Shown here piece after piece: positions 25,425-33,916 of a stretch of DNA of 64,000 nucleotides; the stretch's first letter is position 1; the number at the start of each line of letters is the position of its first letter. The stretch lies in NCBI RefSeq assembly GCF_015351235.1, contig NZ_JADKSJ010000001.1, forward strand, positions 1,815,668 through 1,879,667. Reading direction: 5' to 3'. The notes under the pieces were generated by a model that did not search any database, had not been told where the DNA came from, and was given only the letters and a program-made list of their open reading frames with translations. A program made the position numbers and the translations under genes. The stretch is from Plantibacter sp. VKM Ac-2880. GTDB lineage: Bacteria > Actinomycetota > Actinomycetes > Actinomycetales > Microbacteriaceae.

Positions 25425-26926
25425 CGTCCCGCCTCCGCTTCCTCGGTCACGACCGCGCTTCCGGCGACCGTCCACACCCGGACCCGCGTCGTGTCACTCG
25501 ACGTCGTCCGTCCATACCGGGCCTCGTCCTGGAAGAGGGCTCCACCGCGTCGATCCGTTCCGTCCCGATCACCGCGTCCCGTGTCCAGGGTGCCCGCGAT
25601 GGCCGAGAACTCGACGATCACCGGCACGTCCTCGGGGATGAGCACGTCGACCTCGCCGGCGACGATCCACACGTCGATCGTCCCACCGCGCAACGCATCG
25701 TCGTCGGCGAGTTCACCGAGGTCGAGCGTGGGTTGGCCGGCGATCATCACGTATCCGCGCCGGTCGTCCGCATCGCTCGACGTCACGGTCCAGGTCGCGC
25801 GTCCGACCGGCAGGAAGGAGGAGCCGAGCGGGAACACCCCGGTGGCGAGCAAAGAGATCACGGCGGCCCAGGTGAAGAGGCCGAGCCAACCGCTCTCCCG
25901 TCCGCTGATCCCCGCGATGATCGTCGCGACGGCGAGCGCACCGAGCGCCGTGGCGAGGCCGATGACGACGACGACCGGGATCGAGAATCCGGCGCTCGCT
26001 GCGACGACGGCCGCGCCGGCACCGGCGAGCAGCGCCAGTCCGAGGGTGATCGCCACGAAGGCCGCTCCCGGGTGCTGCGCACGCCGCTCTCGAGCCTTCG
26101 TCTCGCGCTCAGCCTGCTGCTCGGCGCGCTGGCGGCTCATCTCGTCCCGGAACTCCTGGCTCGTCCAGCCGCGCTGCTCGCTCGGAGCCCCGTCCCAGAC
26201 GGTGGTGGGCGTGGCGCCAGGGAGCGGCATGGTCGTGCCCGGGTCACCCGGCGAACCGGCGACCTTCGCGAGCGACACCGGCGCCGTGGCACCGGGGGAG
26301 GCCGGCGCCTGATCGGGAGAGCCGGATGCGGAGGATGCGGGTGTCGGTGCTGACGGCTTCAGGGTCGAGGCGTCGCTCGTCCACGGGTCGCGCTGCGGCG
26401 GTGTCTCGGAGGGAGCCGCCCGCTCGGGGTCGCGTCGCGAGAACATGACGATCAGCCACACCGACGCGACGATCAGGGCGATCACCCAGCCGGCGGTCAT
26501 GGTCGACTCCAGCCAGCCCGGGAGGTTCCAGGCGTGTGGCACGCCGTCCCACCAGAGACCACGCATAAACGGCACGGCGGTGAGCACCGCCAGGATGCCG
26601 ATGGCGACGATCGCCGGGTCGAACACCCCACGGATCGCCCGTTCGAGATGGATCCGGCCCTGCTGGTCGGGGATGAGCGCCCAGCCCGCGGCGTAGACGA
26701 AGAGGACCGGTCCGCCCAGGATCGCGATGACGATGAGGGCGCCGCGCACGATCATCGGATCGAGGCCGAGCCGGGTCGCGACACCGCCGGCGACACCACC
26801 GAGCCAGGAGTCGGCCGAGCGACGGAGACCGGTGGACCGCCACCAGTCGAAGAAGCGGGTCGTCGGATCCTGCGGGGCGGGTGCACCCGGTTCTGCTCCG
26901 GCGGGTGGCGTGCTGTGGTTCGTCAT
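25421..26926 (-). CDS. PspC-domain, LiaF-like membrane protein
   Basis: A 501-residue membrane protein. A PspC domain lies near the N-terminus (SWLGGVAGGVATRLGLDPM, then VYAAGWALIPDQQG). After it come a second pair of spans, a Pro/Ala/Ser-rich cytoplasmic linker, more spans around residues 320-420 and a C-terminal soluble beta-rich region like the DUF2154 domain of LiaF. LiaF proteins restrain a LiaS/LiaR-type kinase pair; the divergent gene here encodes just such a kinase. CAGAAT (26938-26933) ends 6 nt before the ATG, so the start may be leaderless. Function is inferred from domain order and neighbours. Confidence 0.8.
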   Translation of the reverse strand: MTNHSTPPAGAEPGAPAPQDPTTRFFDWWRSTGLRRSADSWLGGVAGGVATRLGLDPMIVRGALIVIAILGGPVLFVYAAGWALIPDQQGRIHLERAIRGVFDPAIVAIGILAVLTAVPFMRGLWWDGVPHAWNLPGWLESTMTAGWVIALIVASVWLIVMFSRRDPERAAPSETPPQRDPWTSDASTLKPSAPTPASSASGSPDQAPASPGATAPVSLAKVAGSPGDPGTTMPLPGATPTTVWDGAPSEQRGWTSQEFRDEMSRQRAEQQAERETKARERRAQHPGAAFVAITLGLALLAGAGAAVVAASAGFSIPVVVVIGLATALGALAVATIIAGISGRESGWLGLFTWAAVISLLATGVFPLGSSFLPVGRATWTVTSSDADDRRGYVMIAGQPTLDLGELADDDALRGGTIDVWIVAGEVDVLIPEDVPVIVEFSAIAGTLDTGRGDRDGTDRRGGALFQDEARYGRTTSSDTTRVRVWTVAGSAVVTEEAEAGR

Positions 26927-26970
26927 GATCCGATTCTGGCGAAGCGTCCCGGTCCGGCCCATCCGGCATG

Positions 26971-27023
26971 ACCCTGAGCGCACCCTGAACCTGCCGTCCC
27001 AGGGTGCCGACCGCACCCTGAAC
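26971..27023. repeat. Three phased ACCCTGA repeats, likely operator
   Basis: ACCCTGA begins at 26971, 26982 and 27015, so the copies are 11 and 33 bp apart and on the same face of the helix. The last two extend to ACCCTGAAC. An inverted AGGGT lies at 27001-27005. They fill the gap between the divergent PspC/LiaF-like gene and the kinase gene. The most likely reader is the LuxR-type response regulator encoded next door, but this is an inference. Confidence 0.5.
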
Positions 27024-27030
27024 TGCTTGG

Positions 27031-28293
27031 ATGGGCTCCATGGGAACCGAGGTGATGATCCGTCCGAGGCGCCGCCTGCTCGGCGGCGTCTGCGCCGGCT
27101 TCGCCGAACACACCGGCCTCCCCGTCGGAGCGGTGCGCACGGCGACGGTCATCCTCGCCTGCTGCGGCGGAGCGGGCCTGCTCCTCTACGTGTGGCTGTG
27201 GGTCATGACGCCGACGCAGGGTGTCGACGGACCGATCGATCCTCGGGATCACCTGCTGCGGCCTGCCTCGACCGATGGCGCAGCCGACTCCGACGTCCCC
27301 CGTCGGGCGCCGATCACGGAGGTGCTCCTCGGGATCGCCCTGCTCGCGGCCGGGACCGCGCTGATCGCGACGCGGACCGGATTGGACATCCCGCTCGAGG
27401 CGGTCATCCCCGTGATCGTCGTCCTCGCGGGTGCCGCGCTCGCGTGGAGGCAGTTCGGCGAGCGTGGTCGTGGTGAGGGCTCCCGCGCGCTCCTGATCCG
27501 CGTGCTCGGAGCACTCGTCCTCGTCGTCCTCGGCATCCTCCTGTTCTTCGTGACGGGCGACCGCCCGAACATGTGGACGGTCATCGTCGCCGCGCTCGCC
27601 GTACTCCTCGGGGTCGCGGTGGTGATCGCCCCCTGGGCGCTCCAGCTCAATCGCGACCTCGCGGACGAGCGTGCCGCGCGGATGCGGGAGGCCGACCGGG
27701 CGGAGATCGCGGCGCACCTGCACGACTCGGTGCTCCAGACGCTCGCGCTCATCCAGCAGCAGGCCGGGCCCGGCAGCGAAGCGTCCCGTCTGGCCAGGGC
27801 GCAAGAGCGCGAGCTGCGGAACTGGCTCTTCTCCGGCGGGGCTGCTCCGACGGGCGATCTGGCGACCGAACTGCGGACCATCGCCGCCGCGGTGGAAGCC
27901 GACCACGCGGTGCGCGTCGACGTCGTGGCGGTCGGGCAGGCGGTCGACGACGCTCCGGAGCCGCTCCTCGCCGCGGCGCGGGAGGCCGTGCTCAACGCGG
28001 CGCGTCACGCCGGCGGCGACGTCTCCGTCTATCTCGAGACGGCACCGCAGCGGATCGAGGTGTCGATCTCCGACCGCGGCCCCGGCTTCGACCTGGAGCA
28101 GGTCCCGCGGGACCGCCTCGGGGTCCGGGAGTCGATCATCGGCCGCATGCAGCGGATCGGTGGCGAAGCGACCATCCGTTCGCGGCCCGGGGGACGAGGC
28201 ACCGAGGTCCGTCTCGTCCTGCCCGTCCACGACGCCGCGCCGCCTGCGCCGCAGAGCGCAATCGTCCAGACCGTTCCGAGGAGCCGACCATGA
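27031..28293 (+). CDS. PspC-containing sensor histidine kinase
   Basis: A 420-residue NarL-family (HisKA_3) sensor kinase. An N-terminal PspC domain (RRRLLGGVCAGFAEHTGL) is followed by several membrane spans. Then comes the dimerisation helix with the phospho-acceptor histidine, about residue 231, in HLHDSVLQTLALIQQ, and an ATPase domain with EAVLNAARHAGG, DRGPGFDL and GRGTEVRLVLP. The sensor part is membrane-embedded, so an envelope signal is likely. ATGs at 27031, 27040 and 27055 are all possible starts; none has a strong ribosome site. The stop overlaps the regulator start as ATGA. Confidence 0.88.
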   Translation: MGSMGTEVMIRPRRRLLGGVCAGFAEHTGLPVGAVRTATVILACCGGAGLLLYVWLWVMTPTQGVDGPIDPRDHLLRPASTDGAADSDVPRRAPITEVLLGIALLAAGTALIATRTGLDIPLEAVIPVIVVLAGAALAWRQFGERGRGEGSRALLIRVLGALVLVVLGILLFFVTGDRPNMWTVIVAALAVLLGVAVVIAPWALQLNRDLADERAARMREADRAEIAAHLHDSVLQTLALIQQQAGPGSEASRLARAQERELRNWLFSGGAAPTGDLATELRTIAAAVEADHAVRVDVVAVGQAVDDAPEPLLAAAREAVLNAARHAGGDVSVYLETAPQRIEVSISDRGPGFDLEQVPRDRLGVRESIIGRMQRIGGEATIRSRPGGRGTEVRLVLPVHDAAPPAPQSAIVQTVPRSRP

Positions 28294-28952
28294 GCGAACG
28301 ACCACCACTGACCGTCGTGATCGTCGACGACCACTCGATCTTCCGTTCCGGACTCCGCAGCGAGCTCGGGCCCGGGATCGACGTCCTGGGTGAGGCGGGA
28401 GACGTGGAGGAGGCGATCCGGGTCATCGCCGACACCCGCCCGCAGGTCGTGTTGCTCGACGTCCACCTGCCGGGCGGCTCCGGCGGTGGTGGCGCCGACG
28501 TCATCACCGGTTCGGTAGCAATCGTGCCCGCGACGCGGTTCCTCGCACTCAGCGTGTCGGACGCCGCCGAAGACGTGGTCCGGGTCATCAGGGCGGGGGC
28601 GCGGGGCTACATCACGAAGAGCTCCTCGGGGGCGGAGGTCGCGGAGGCGGCCAGACGCGTCGACGACGGCGATGCCGTCTTCTCACCGCGTCTGGCCGGC
28701 TTCGTGCTCGACGCCTTCGGTGCCGTGGCGGGGGAGACGGCCCAGTCCGTCGACGAACTCGACCGCCTCTCCGCCCGCGAGCAGGAGGTCATGCGGCTCA
28801 TCGCGCGCGGATACGCCTACAAGGAGGTCGCGACCGAGCTGTTCATCTCCGTCAAGACCGTCGAGACCCACGTCTCGAGCGTCCTCCGCAAGCTCCAGCT
28901 GTCCTCACGCCACGAGCTCGCCGCCTGGGCGCTGCAACGCAAACTGCTCTGA
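28290..28952 (+). CDS. LuxR/NarL-family response regulator
   Basis: A 220-residue two-component regulator. The receiver domain has the acidic pair in IVDDHSIF (residues 13-14), the phospho-acceptor Asp near residue 57 in VVLLDVHLPGG and a lysine in YITKSS. A Gly-rich stretch (GGSGGGGADV) follows the phosphorylation site. The C-terminal LuxR helix-turn-helix is LSAREQEVMRLIARGYAYKE with SVKTVETHVSSV. It overlaps the kinase gene by 4 bp and is its obvious partner. Likely targets are the divergent PspC/LiaF-like operon and its own operon, via the phased repeats between them. Confidence 0.92.
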   Translation: MSERPPLTVVIVDDHSIFRSGLRSELGPGIDVLGEAGDVEEAIRVIADTRPQVVLLDVHLPGGSGGGGADVITGSVAIVPATRFLALSVSDAAEDVVRVIRAGARGYITKSSSGAEVAEAARRVDDGDAVFSPRLAGFVLDAFGAVAGETAQSVDELDRLSAREQEVMRLIARGYAYKEVATELFISVKTVETHVSSVLRKLQLSSRHELAAWALQRKLL

Positions 28953-29027
28953 CGGGTCCGACCAAGGCCTGGACTGCCGCGGCTCGGCCGTGAGCGAACG
29001 CCCAGCGCACGCCAGGGGACCCGACGG

Positions 29028-29033
29028 TACCCT
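29028..29033 (+). promoter_or_regulatory. -10 box of leaderless membrane gene
   Basis: TACCCT ends 6 nt before the ATG at 29040, with no room for a separate ribosome site. Only the -10 is recognisable. Confidence 0.45.
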
Positions 29034-29039
29034 GGGGAC

Positions 29040-29567
29040 ATGATCATCCGGCGGGCGTTCTTCTACTGGCGATTCATCGCGATCTTCGTCCTGCCCGCCT
29101 GGCCGTTCGTCGGGTGGGGCCTGTTCGGCGAGAGCGGCTGGAGCCTCGTCGGGCTGTTCATCGCGATGCCGATCCTCGCCATCGCGCTCGCCGCGATCGC
29201 CTTCCTCATCTCGGCGCGTGCGAGTGTCCGTACCACTCGCCTCGTCTCCTGGACCGACGTCGGCCTGCTCGCCCTCTGGCACCTCACGATCATCTGCTTC
29301 GGCTCGTTCAGCTCGGGCGTTGCCCTCTGGGCCGTGCTCGGCGTCGTCGCCGGGCTCGCCGCGTTCTGGGGCGTCATCGCCCAGCTCATCTCCGAGACGA
29401 CGCGTCGTGCACGCGAGACCATGGCGGAGTTCGAGCGCATGGCCGCCGCCGCTCCGGGAACGGTACCCGGATCCTCGATCCCGCCCGCGCAACGGTTCGA
29501 ACCCGGGCCGATCGATGGTGGCGAGTTCATCGTCATCGAGGAGAAGAAGCCCGACGAACGCCGCTGA
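29040..29567 (+). CDS. Hypothetical four-span membrane protein
   Basis: A 175-residue protein with about four membrane spans: [50 protein letters not shown] and [19 protein letters not shown] polar C-terminal tail of about 45 residues contains Pro and Glu-rich segments. No family is recognised. It appears to start leaderless from its own promoter and lies between the two-component genes and rplS. Its role is unknown. Confidence 0.7.
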   Translation: MIIRRAFFYWRFIAIFVLPAWPFVGWGLFGESGWSLVGLFIAMPILAIALAAIAFLISARASVRTTRLVSWTDVGLLALWHLTIICFGSFSSGVALWAVLGVVAGLAAFWGVIAQLISETTRRARETMAEFERMAAAAPGTVPGSSIPPAQRFEPGPIDGGEFIVIEEKKPDERR

Positions 29568-29754
29568 GGAAGGCATGGCGCGCGACGCCGACCCGCCCCC
29601 GACCGGCCCGGTTACCCATCCGGAACGCTTTCATGACACAATTGCTGTTTGTGCCTCCGCAGTTCTGCCACAGGGGAACGCCGGCAACGGGCACACTCTT
29701 CCTTCCGAACGTATTCAGCGGTCGACCTGTGGCGGTCGCAGAGATGGAATCATC

Positions 29755-30102
29755 ATGCACATTCTCGACTCAGTCGATGCAGCATCCCTCAAGTCGGACA
29801 TCCCCGACTTCCGCGCCGGCGACAACGTCAAGGTGCACGTGAACATCATCGAGGGCAACAAGTCCCGTATCCAGGTCTTCCAGGGTGTCGTCATCGGCCG
29901 CTCCAACGAGGGCGTCCGCGAGACCTTCACCGTCCGCAAGGTGAGCTACCAGGTCGGCGTCGAGCGCACCTTCCCGGTCCACTCCCCGAACATCGACCAC
30001 ATCGAGGTCGTCACCCGCGGTGACGTCCGTCGCGCCAAGCTGTACTACCTGCGCGAACTGCGTGGCAAGAAGGCGAAGATCAAGGAGAAGCGCGACAACT
30101 AG
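29755..30102 (+). CDS. rplS: 50S ribosomal protein L19
   Basis: A 115-residue large-subunit protein at the 30S-50S interface. The core, [20 protein letters not shown] then [11 protein letters not shown] and [11 protein letters not shown], is canonical. The ATG at 29755 gives the usual length; the ribosome site (GATGGA) is poor. A gap of 187 bp upstream (29568-29754) must hold its promoter and a leader, but no clear -10 could be picked. In many bacteria rplS closes the rpsP-rimM-trmD operon; here it stands alone, 4.7 kb beyond trmD. Confidence 0.97.
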   Translation: MHILDSVDAASLKSDIPDFRAGDNVKVHVNIIEGNKSRIQVFQGVVIGRSNEGVRETFTVRKVSYQVGVERTFPVHSPNIDHIEVVTRGDVRRAKLYYLRELRGKKAKIKEKRDN

Positions 30103-30131
30103 TCGTCCTCCCGGTCGCCTGCGCGATCATT

Positions 30132-30170
30132 CCTGAGCTCCCCACCGGATAAGCTGGTGGGGAGCTCAGG
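30132..30170. terminator. Perfect 15-bp inverted repeat before lepB
   Basis: CCTGAGCTCCCCACC and its exact complement flank a 9-nt loop, GGATAAGCT. There is no T-run. It may end rplS transcription, but its 3' arm ends only 7 nt before the lepB ATG and contains GGGGAG, the only ribosome-site-like sequence there. It could therefore also control lepB translation. The loop includes TAAGCT, which fits TAnnnT. Confidence 0.6.
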
Positions 30171-30177
30171 CGGTTAA

Positions 30178-30927
30178 ATGACAGACAATTCCCTGGCGGC
30201 AGACGCGTCGCCCGACCACAAGCAGCGCCCACGCGGGAAACGCGGAGCGCTGCTCTTCCTTCGCGACCTCCTCATCATCTTCGTGGTCGCGTTGTTGGTC
30301 TCCTTCCTCATCAAGACCTTCCTCGTCCGGTCGTTCTACATCCCCTCCGGGTCGATGGAGAACACCCTGCAGATCCAGGACCGCATCCTGGTGAACGAGC
30401 TCGTCCCCGACGTGGTCGCGCTGAACCGCGGCGACGTCGTCGTCTTCCAGGATCCGGGCGGCTGGCTGCCGCAGACGGTCGAGCCCCCGCAGCCGCCGGC
30501 CACCGCTGCTGTCGAATGGGTCCTGTCGATCTTCGGCCTCGTCGCCCCCGACAGCGACGACCACCTCATCAAGCGCGTCATCGGGCTCCCGGGCGACCAC
30601 GTCACCTGCTGCAATCCGCTCGGCCAGATGACGGTCAACGGCGTGCCGCTCAACGAGCCGTACGTGAAGCTCCCGGCGGGTACCGAGAAGGTATCCGGCG
30701 ACGCGTTCGACATCGTGGTGCCGGAGGGTTCGCTCTGGGTCATGGGCGACAACCGGTACAACTCGAAGGACTCCCGGTACAACGCCGACACGCCCGGGGG
30801 CGGCTTCGTGCCGATCGACAACGTCGTCGGGCGGGCGTTCGTCATCACCTGGCCGTCCAGCAACTGGGCCTGGCTCGACAACTACCCCTCGGTGTTCCAG
30901 GGCATCCCCGCTCCAGAGAAGGAGTGA
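30178..30927 (+). CDS. lepB: Signal peptidase I
   Basis: Membrane serine protease that cleaves signal peptides from Sec- and Tat-exported proteins. The 249-residue chain has one N-terminal membrane anchor (about residues 25-48). The nucleophile is Ser 59 in IPSGSM and the general base Lys 132 in DDHLIKRVIGLPGD. The later motifs GSLWVMGDNRYNSKDSR and GRAFVITWP are also present. The start overlaps the foot of a strong hairpin. Its stop shares one base with the rnhB start. Confidence 0.95.
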   Translation: MTDNSLAADASPDHKQRPRGKRGALLFLRDLLIIFVVALLVSFLIKTFLVRSFYIPSGSMENTLQIQDRILVNELVPDVVALNRGDVVVFQDPGGWLPQTVEPPQPPATAAVEWVLSIFGLVAPDSDDHLIKRVIGLPGDHVTCCNPLGQMTVNGVPLNEPYVKLPAGTEKVSGDAFDIVVPEGSLWVMGDNRYNSKDSRYNADTPGGGFVPIDNVVGRAFVITWPSSNWAWLDNYPSVFQGIPAPEKE

Positions 30928-31571
30928 TGGCGGTCAGCGAACCGACCCTCGAGGTCGAGCACGGACTGTTCGCCGCCGGGGTCCCGTCGGTCATCGGCAT
31001 GGACGAGGTCGGCCGGGGTGCCATCGCCGGTCCGGTGGCCGTCGGCGCGGCGGTCGTCGCCCCGACGTGTGGTCCGTTCCCCGTCGGGCTCCGCGACTCC
31101 AAGCTGTTGAGTGAACAGGCCAGGACCCGCATGGAGCCGCTCACCCGCGAGTGGGTGTTGTACGGCGCGGTCGGGCTGGCGAGTCCGGCGGAGGTCGACG
31201 AACTCGGCATCACGGCCTGCCTCGGCCTGGCGGGGCGCCGCGCGTTGCTCGAGCTCCACGCCGTCGGAGCCGACGTCACGGGGTCGACGGTGCTCCTCGA
31301 CGGCAACAGCGACTGGCTGAGCCGTTCGCTCCAGCGGCCGCTCACGATCACCACCCGCGTGAAGGCGGACCGCGACTGCGCGTCCGTCGCGGCGGCGTCG
31401 GTGCTCGCCAAGGTGCATCGGGATCGGCTCATGATCGAGCTGCACGAGACGCTGCCGGAATACGGTTGGCAGGGGAACAAGGGGTACGGCTCGGTCCACC
31501 ACCTGGCGGCGCTGACGGAGCACGGCCTGACGCTCCACCACCGGAGCAGCTGGCTGCCGGCCTACACGTAG
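30927..31571 (+). CDS. rnhB: Ribonuclease HII
   Basis: Removes ribonucleotides from DNA and RNA primers. The 214-residue protein has the acidic active-site segment VIGMDEVGRGAIAGPV, then RDSKLLS, and RVKADRDCASVAAASVLAK, followed by the late motif YGWQGNKGYGS. The ATG at 30927 overlaps the lepB stop by one base and follows AAGGAG. The order lepB-rnhB-DUF2469-yraN-comM-dprA is the usual actinobacterial arrangement. Confidence 0.95.
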   Translation: MAVSEPTLEVEHGLFAAGVPSVIGMDEVGRGAIAGPVAVGAAVVAPTCGPFPVGLRDSKLLSEQARTRMEPLTREWVLYGAVGLASPAEVDELGITACLGLAGRRALLELHAVGADVTGSTVLLDGNSDWLSRSLQRPLTITTRVKADRDCASVAAASVLAKVHRDRLMIELHETLPEYGWQGNKGYGSVHHLAALTEHGLTLHHRSSWLPAYT

Positions 31572-31583
31572 GATAGAGAGACC

Positions 31584-31907
31584 ATGGACGAAGACGAGTT
31601 CGAAGACTACGACCGCGAGGTCGAACTGGCCCTCTACCGCGAATACCGCGACGTCGTGGGGCAGTTCAAGTACGTGATCGAGACCGAGCGCCGGTTCTAC
31701 CTCGCCAACGAGGTCGAGCTCGTTCGACGCGACACGGCGAACGACTTCTACTTCGAGCTCTCGATGACCGACGTCTGGGTGTGGGACGTGTACCGCTCCG
31801 ACCGCTTCGTCAAGAGCGTCCGCGTCCTCACCTTCAAGGACGTCAACGTGGAGCAGCTCTCCTCGCGCGACTTCGAGCTCCCGAAGGAACTCACGCTCGA
31901 CGAGTAG
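31584..31907 (+). CDS. DUF2469 family protein
   Basis: A 107-residue acidic soluble protein (DEDEFEDYDREVELALYRE at the start) that matches, from memory, the DUF2469 family found between rnhB and yraN across actinobacteria. It has no catalytic motif or membrane span and its function is unknown. TAGGAT (31569-31574) lies 9 nt before the ATG and could be its own -10, giving a very short leader. A 123-bp gap separates it from yraN. Confidence 0.85.
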   Translation: MDEDEFEDYDREVELALYREYRDVVGQFKYVIETERRFYLANEVELVRRDTANDFYFELSMTDVWVWDVYRSDRFVKSVRVLTFKDVNVEQLSSRDFELPKELTLDE

Positions 31908-32030
31908 CCGGCACTCGCTCGCCGCTGACTCCGCTCCACAGGACGGTCCGTCGCCCCAGTCCTCGCTCCCACGTCACTCCGCGCATCCGAGCCTCCTCCG
32001 CCCCGCTTGGCTGGGTGCCAGGAGGTGCAC

Positions 32031-32387
32031 ATGGCACGGAAGGACGAGCTCGGCCGACGCGGCGAGCAGGTGGCGACGGAACATCTCGAGGCATGCGGGT
32101 TCCGCATCCTCGATCGCAACTGGCGATGCCCGCAGGGCGAGCTCGACGTGGTCGCCGACGACGGCGGCACCCTCGTCTTCGTCGAGGTGAAGACCCGTTC
32201 CGGTGTCGGGTTCGGGGACCCGACGGAGGCGGTCACCGCTCGCAAGCTCGCGAGGATCGGCCGCCTTGCCGGGGCCTGGTGCGCCGAGCACCACCCACGC
32301 TCGAGGCGGATGCGCGTCGACGTCGTCGGGATCGTGCTGCCGCCGGAGGGCGGCGTGCGTCTCGAGCACCTCCGAGGGGTGTCCTGA
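32031..32387 (+). CDS. YraN family (UPF0102) endonuclease-like protein
   Basis: A 118-residue member of the UPF0102/YraN family, which has a Holliday-junction-resolvase or restriction-like nuclease fold. The likely metal-binding residues are in GELDVVADDGG and LVFVEVKTRS, a D...ExK pattern. Its cellular role is not settled. AGGAGGTG lies 4 nt before the ATG at 32031. The stop shares a base with the next start, so it is coupled to the comM-like gene, consistent with a shared role in DNA uptake or recombination. Confidence 0.92.
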   Translation: MARKDELGRRGEQVATEHLEACGFRILDRNWRCPQGELDVVADDGGTLVFVEVKTRSGVGFGDPTEAVTARKLARIGRLAGAWCAEHHPRSRRMRVDVVGIVLPPEGGVRLEHLRGVS

Positions 32388-33916
32388 TGGCCGTGGCACG
32401 TACCTGGTCCGTCGCCCTCGCCGGTCTCACGGGTTCGATCGTGGAGGTCGAGGCGTCGGCGTCCGCGACGGTCCCCGGCATGGCGATCGTCGGACTCCCC
32501 GACAAATCCCTCGGCGAAGCCGCGCATCGGATCAAGAGCGCGACGGCGAACTCGGGTTGCCCGTTGCCGGGCGGCAAGCTCACGATCAACCTGTCGCCGG
32601 CGTCGTTGCCGAAGCAGGGGAGCGCGTTCGACCTCTCCATCGCCATCGCCTGTCTCGCCGTCGGCGGCCTCGTCCGTCGGGAGTCGGCCGAGCGGGTGGT
32701 GCACCTCGGTGAGCTCGGGCTCGACGGCCGGCTGCGGCCGCTCTCCGGGGTGCTCCCTGCGGTGCTCGCCGTGGCTCGCGCGGGCTACGACGCGGTCATG
32801 GTGCCGACCGCCAACGTCGCGGAGGCACAGCTCGTCCCCGGGGTCACCGTCGTCGGTGCGACGTCGCTCCGCGACGCGGCGATCTGGCACGGTGCCGAAC
32901 TGACGCCCATCGATCTGGAGCCGGTCCGGCAGCGCATCGAGAAACTGCCGGAGCCGGACCCGCTCGACCTGGCCGACGTCGTCGGTCAGCCGGACGCGGT
33001 CGACGCGATGGTCGCCGCGGCCGCCGGCGGTCACCACGTCATGATGGTCGGACCACCGGGCGCGGGCAAGACCATGCTCGCGGCCCGGCTGCCGGAGATC
33101 CTGCCGGATCTCGGCCCGGACGCCGCCGTCGAGGTCAGCTGTCTCCGGTCCCTGATCGGCCTCCCGCCGGACGGGGGCCTCGTGCGGAGACCGCCCTGGG
33201 AGAGCCCGCACCACTCGTCCTCGGCTGCGGCGATCATCGGCGGAGGCTCTCGGCAGATCCGGCCGGGCGCTGCGGCGCGCGCGGCGCACGGGGTGCTCTT
33301 CCTCGACGAGGCACCGGAGTTCCGGGCGGACGTCCTCGACTCGTTGCGGCAACCGCTCGAGTCGGGTGTCGTCACCGTCCACCGCGCGCACGGCAGCGCC
33401 ACGTTCCCCGCCGCCTTCCAGCTCGTCCTCGCGGCGAACCCGTGCCCCTGCGGGCAGTACGGCACGGCGGACGGCGTCTGCACCTGTCCACCGCAGGCCA
33501 GGAGGCGGTATCTCGGACGCGTGTCGGGTCCGCTCCTCGACCGCATCGACATCCGGGTCCGCGTCCAACGGATCACCTCGGCGCTGTCCGGACTCTCGCA
33601 GGAGGGCGGACTCTCGACCGCCGAGGCCCGCGCCCGGGTCGAAGCCGTCCGGAGCGCGAGCGCCGAACGATTGGCCGGCACCGGCTGGACGACGAACGCA
33701 CAGGCGAGCGGCACCTGGCTCCGCAGTCCGCGGATGCGCCTCGCCAGATCGGTCACGGCCGCGCTCGACCGTTCGCTGGAGCGCGGCGGGATCACGATGC
33801 GCGGGTACGACCGGATCCTCCGACTGGCGTGGACGCTCGCCGACCTCGATGGCGCCGACAGCCCGACGGCGGAGCATCTCGGGCGGGCCCTCTTCCTCCG
33901 GAAAGGCATCTCATGA
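32387..33916 (+). CDS. YifB/ComM Mg-chelatase-like AAA+ ATPase
   Basis: A 509-residue AAA+ protein of the YifB/ComM family. In naturally competent bacteria ComM is a helicase that speeds branch migration during transformation. An N-terminal Lon-protease-like domain comes first (VGLPDKSLGEAAHRIKSA). The ATPase domain has Walker A VGPPGAGKTMLAARLP near residue 220 and Walker B GVLFLDEAPEF near 305. ANPCPCGQYG and a Cys pair (CTCPP) mark a zinc-binding segment, and the C-terminal Mg-chelatase domain closes the chain. Its stop overlaps the dprA start as ATGA. The 3' end looks native, so the disturbance begins just after it. Confidence 0.93.
   Translation: MAVARTWSVALAGLTGSIVEVEASASATVPGMAIVGLPDKSLGEAAHRIKSATANSGCPLPGGKLTINLSPASLPKQGSAFDLSIAIACLAVGGLVRRESAERVVHLGELGLDGRLRPLSGVLPAVLAVARAGYDAVMVPTANVAEAQLVPGVTVVGATSLRDAAIWHGAELTPIDLEPVRQRIEKLPEPDPLDLADVVGQPDAVDAMVAAAAGGHHVMMVGPPGAGKTMLAARLPEILPDLGPDAAVEVSCLRSLIGLPPDGGLVRRPPWESPHHSSSAAAIIGGGSRQIRPGAAARAAHGVLFLDEAPEFRADVLDSLRQPLESGVVTVHRAHGSATFPAAFQLVLAANPCPCGQYGTADGVCTCPPQARRRYLGRVSGPLLDRIDIRVRVQRITSALSGLSQEGGLSTAEARARVEAVRSASAERLAGTGWTTNAQASGTWLRSPRMRLARSVTAALDRSLERGGITMRGYDRILRLAWTLADLDGADSPTAEHLGRALFLRKGIS

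Noticed and set aside
29568-29754. Ribosomal-protein leader or riboswitch before rplS
   Set aside because: No stem-loop or conserved motif could be recognised by eye; it is recorded only as an unassigned leader in the rplS entry.
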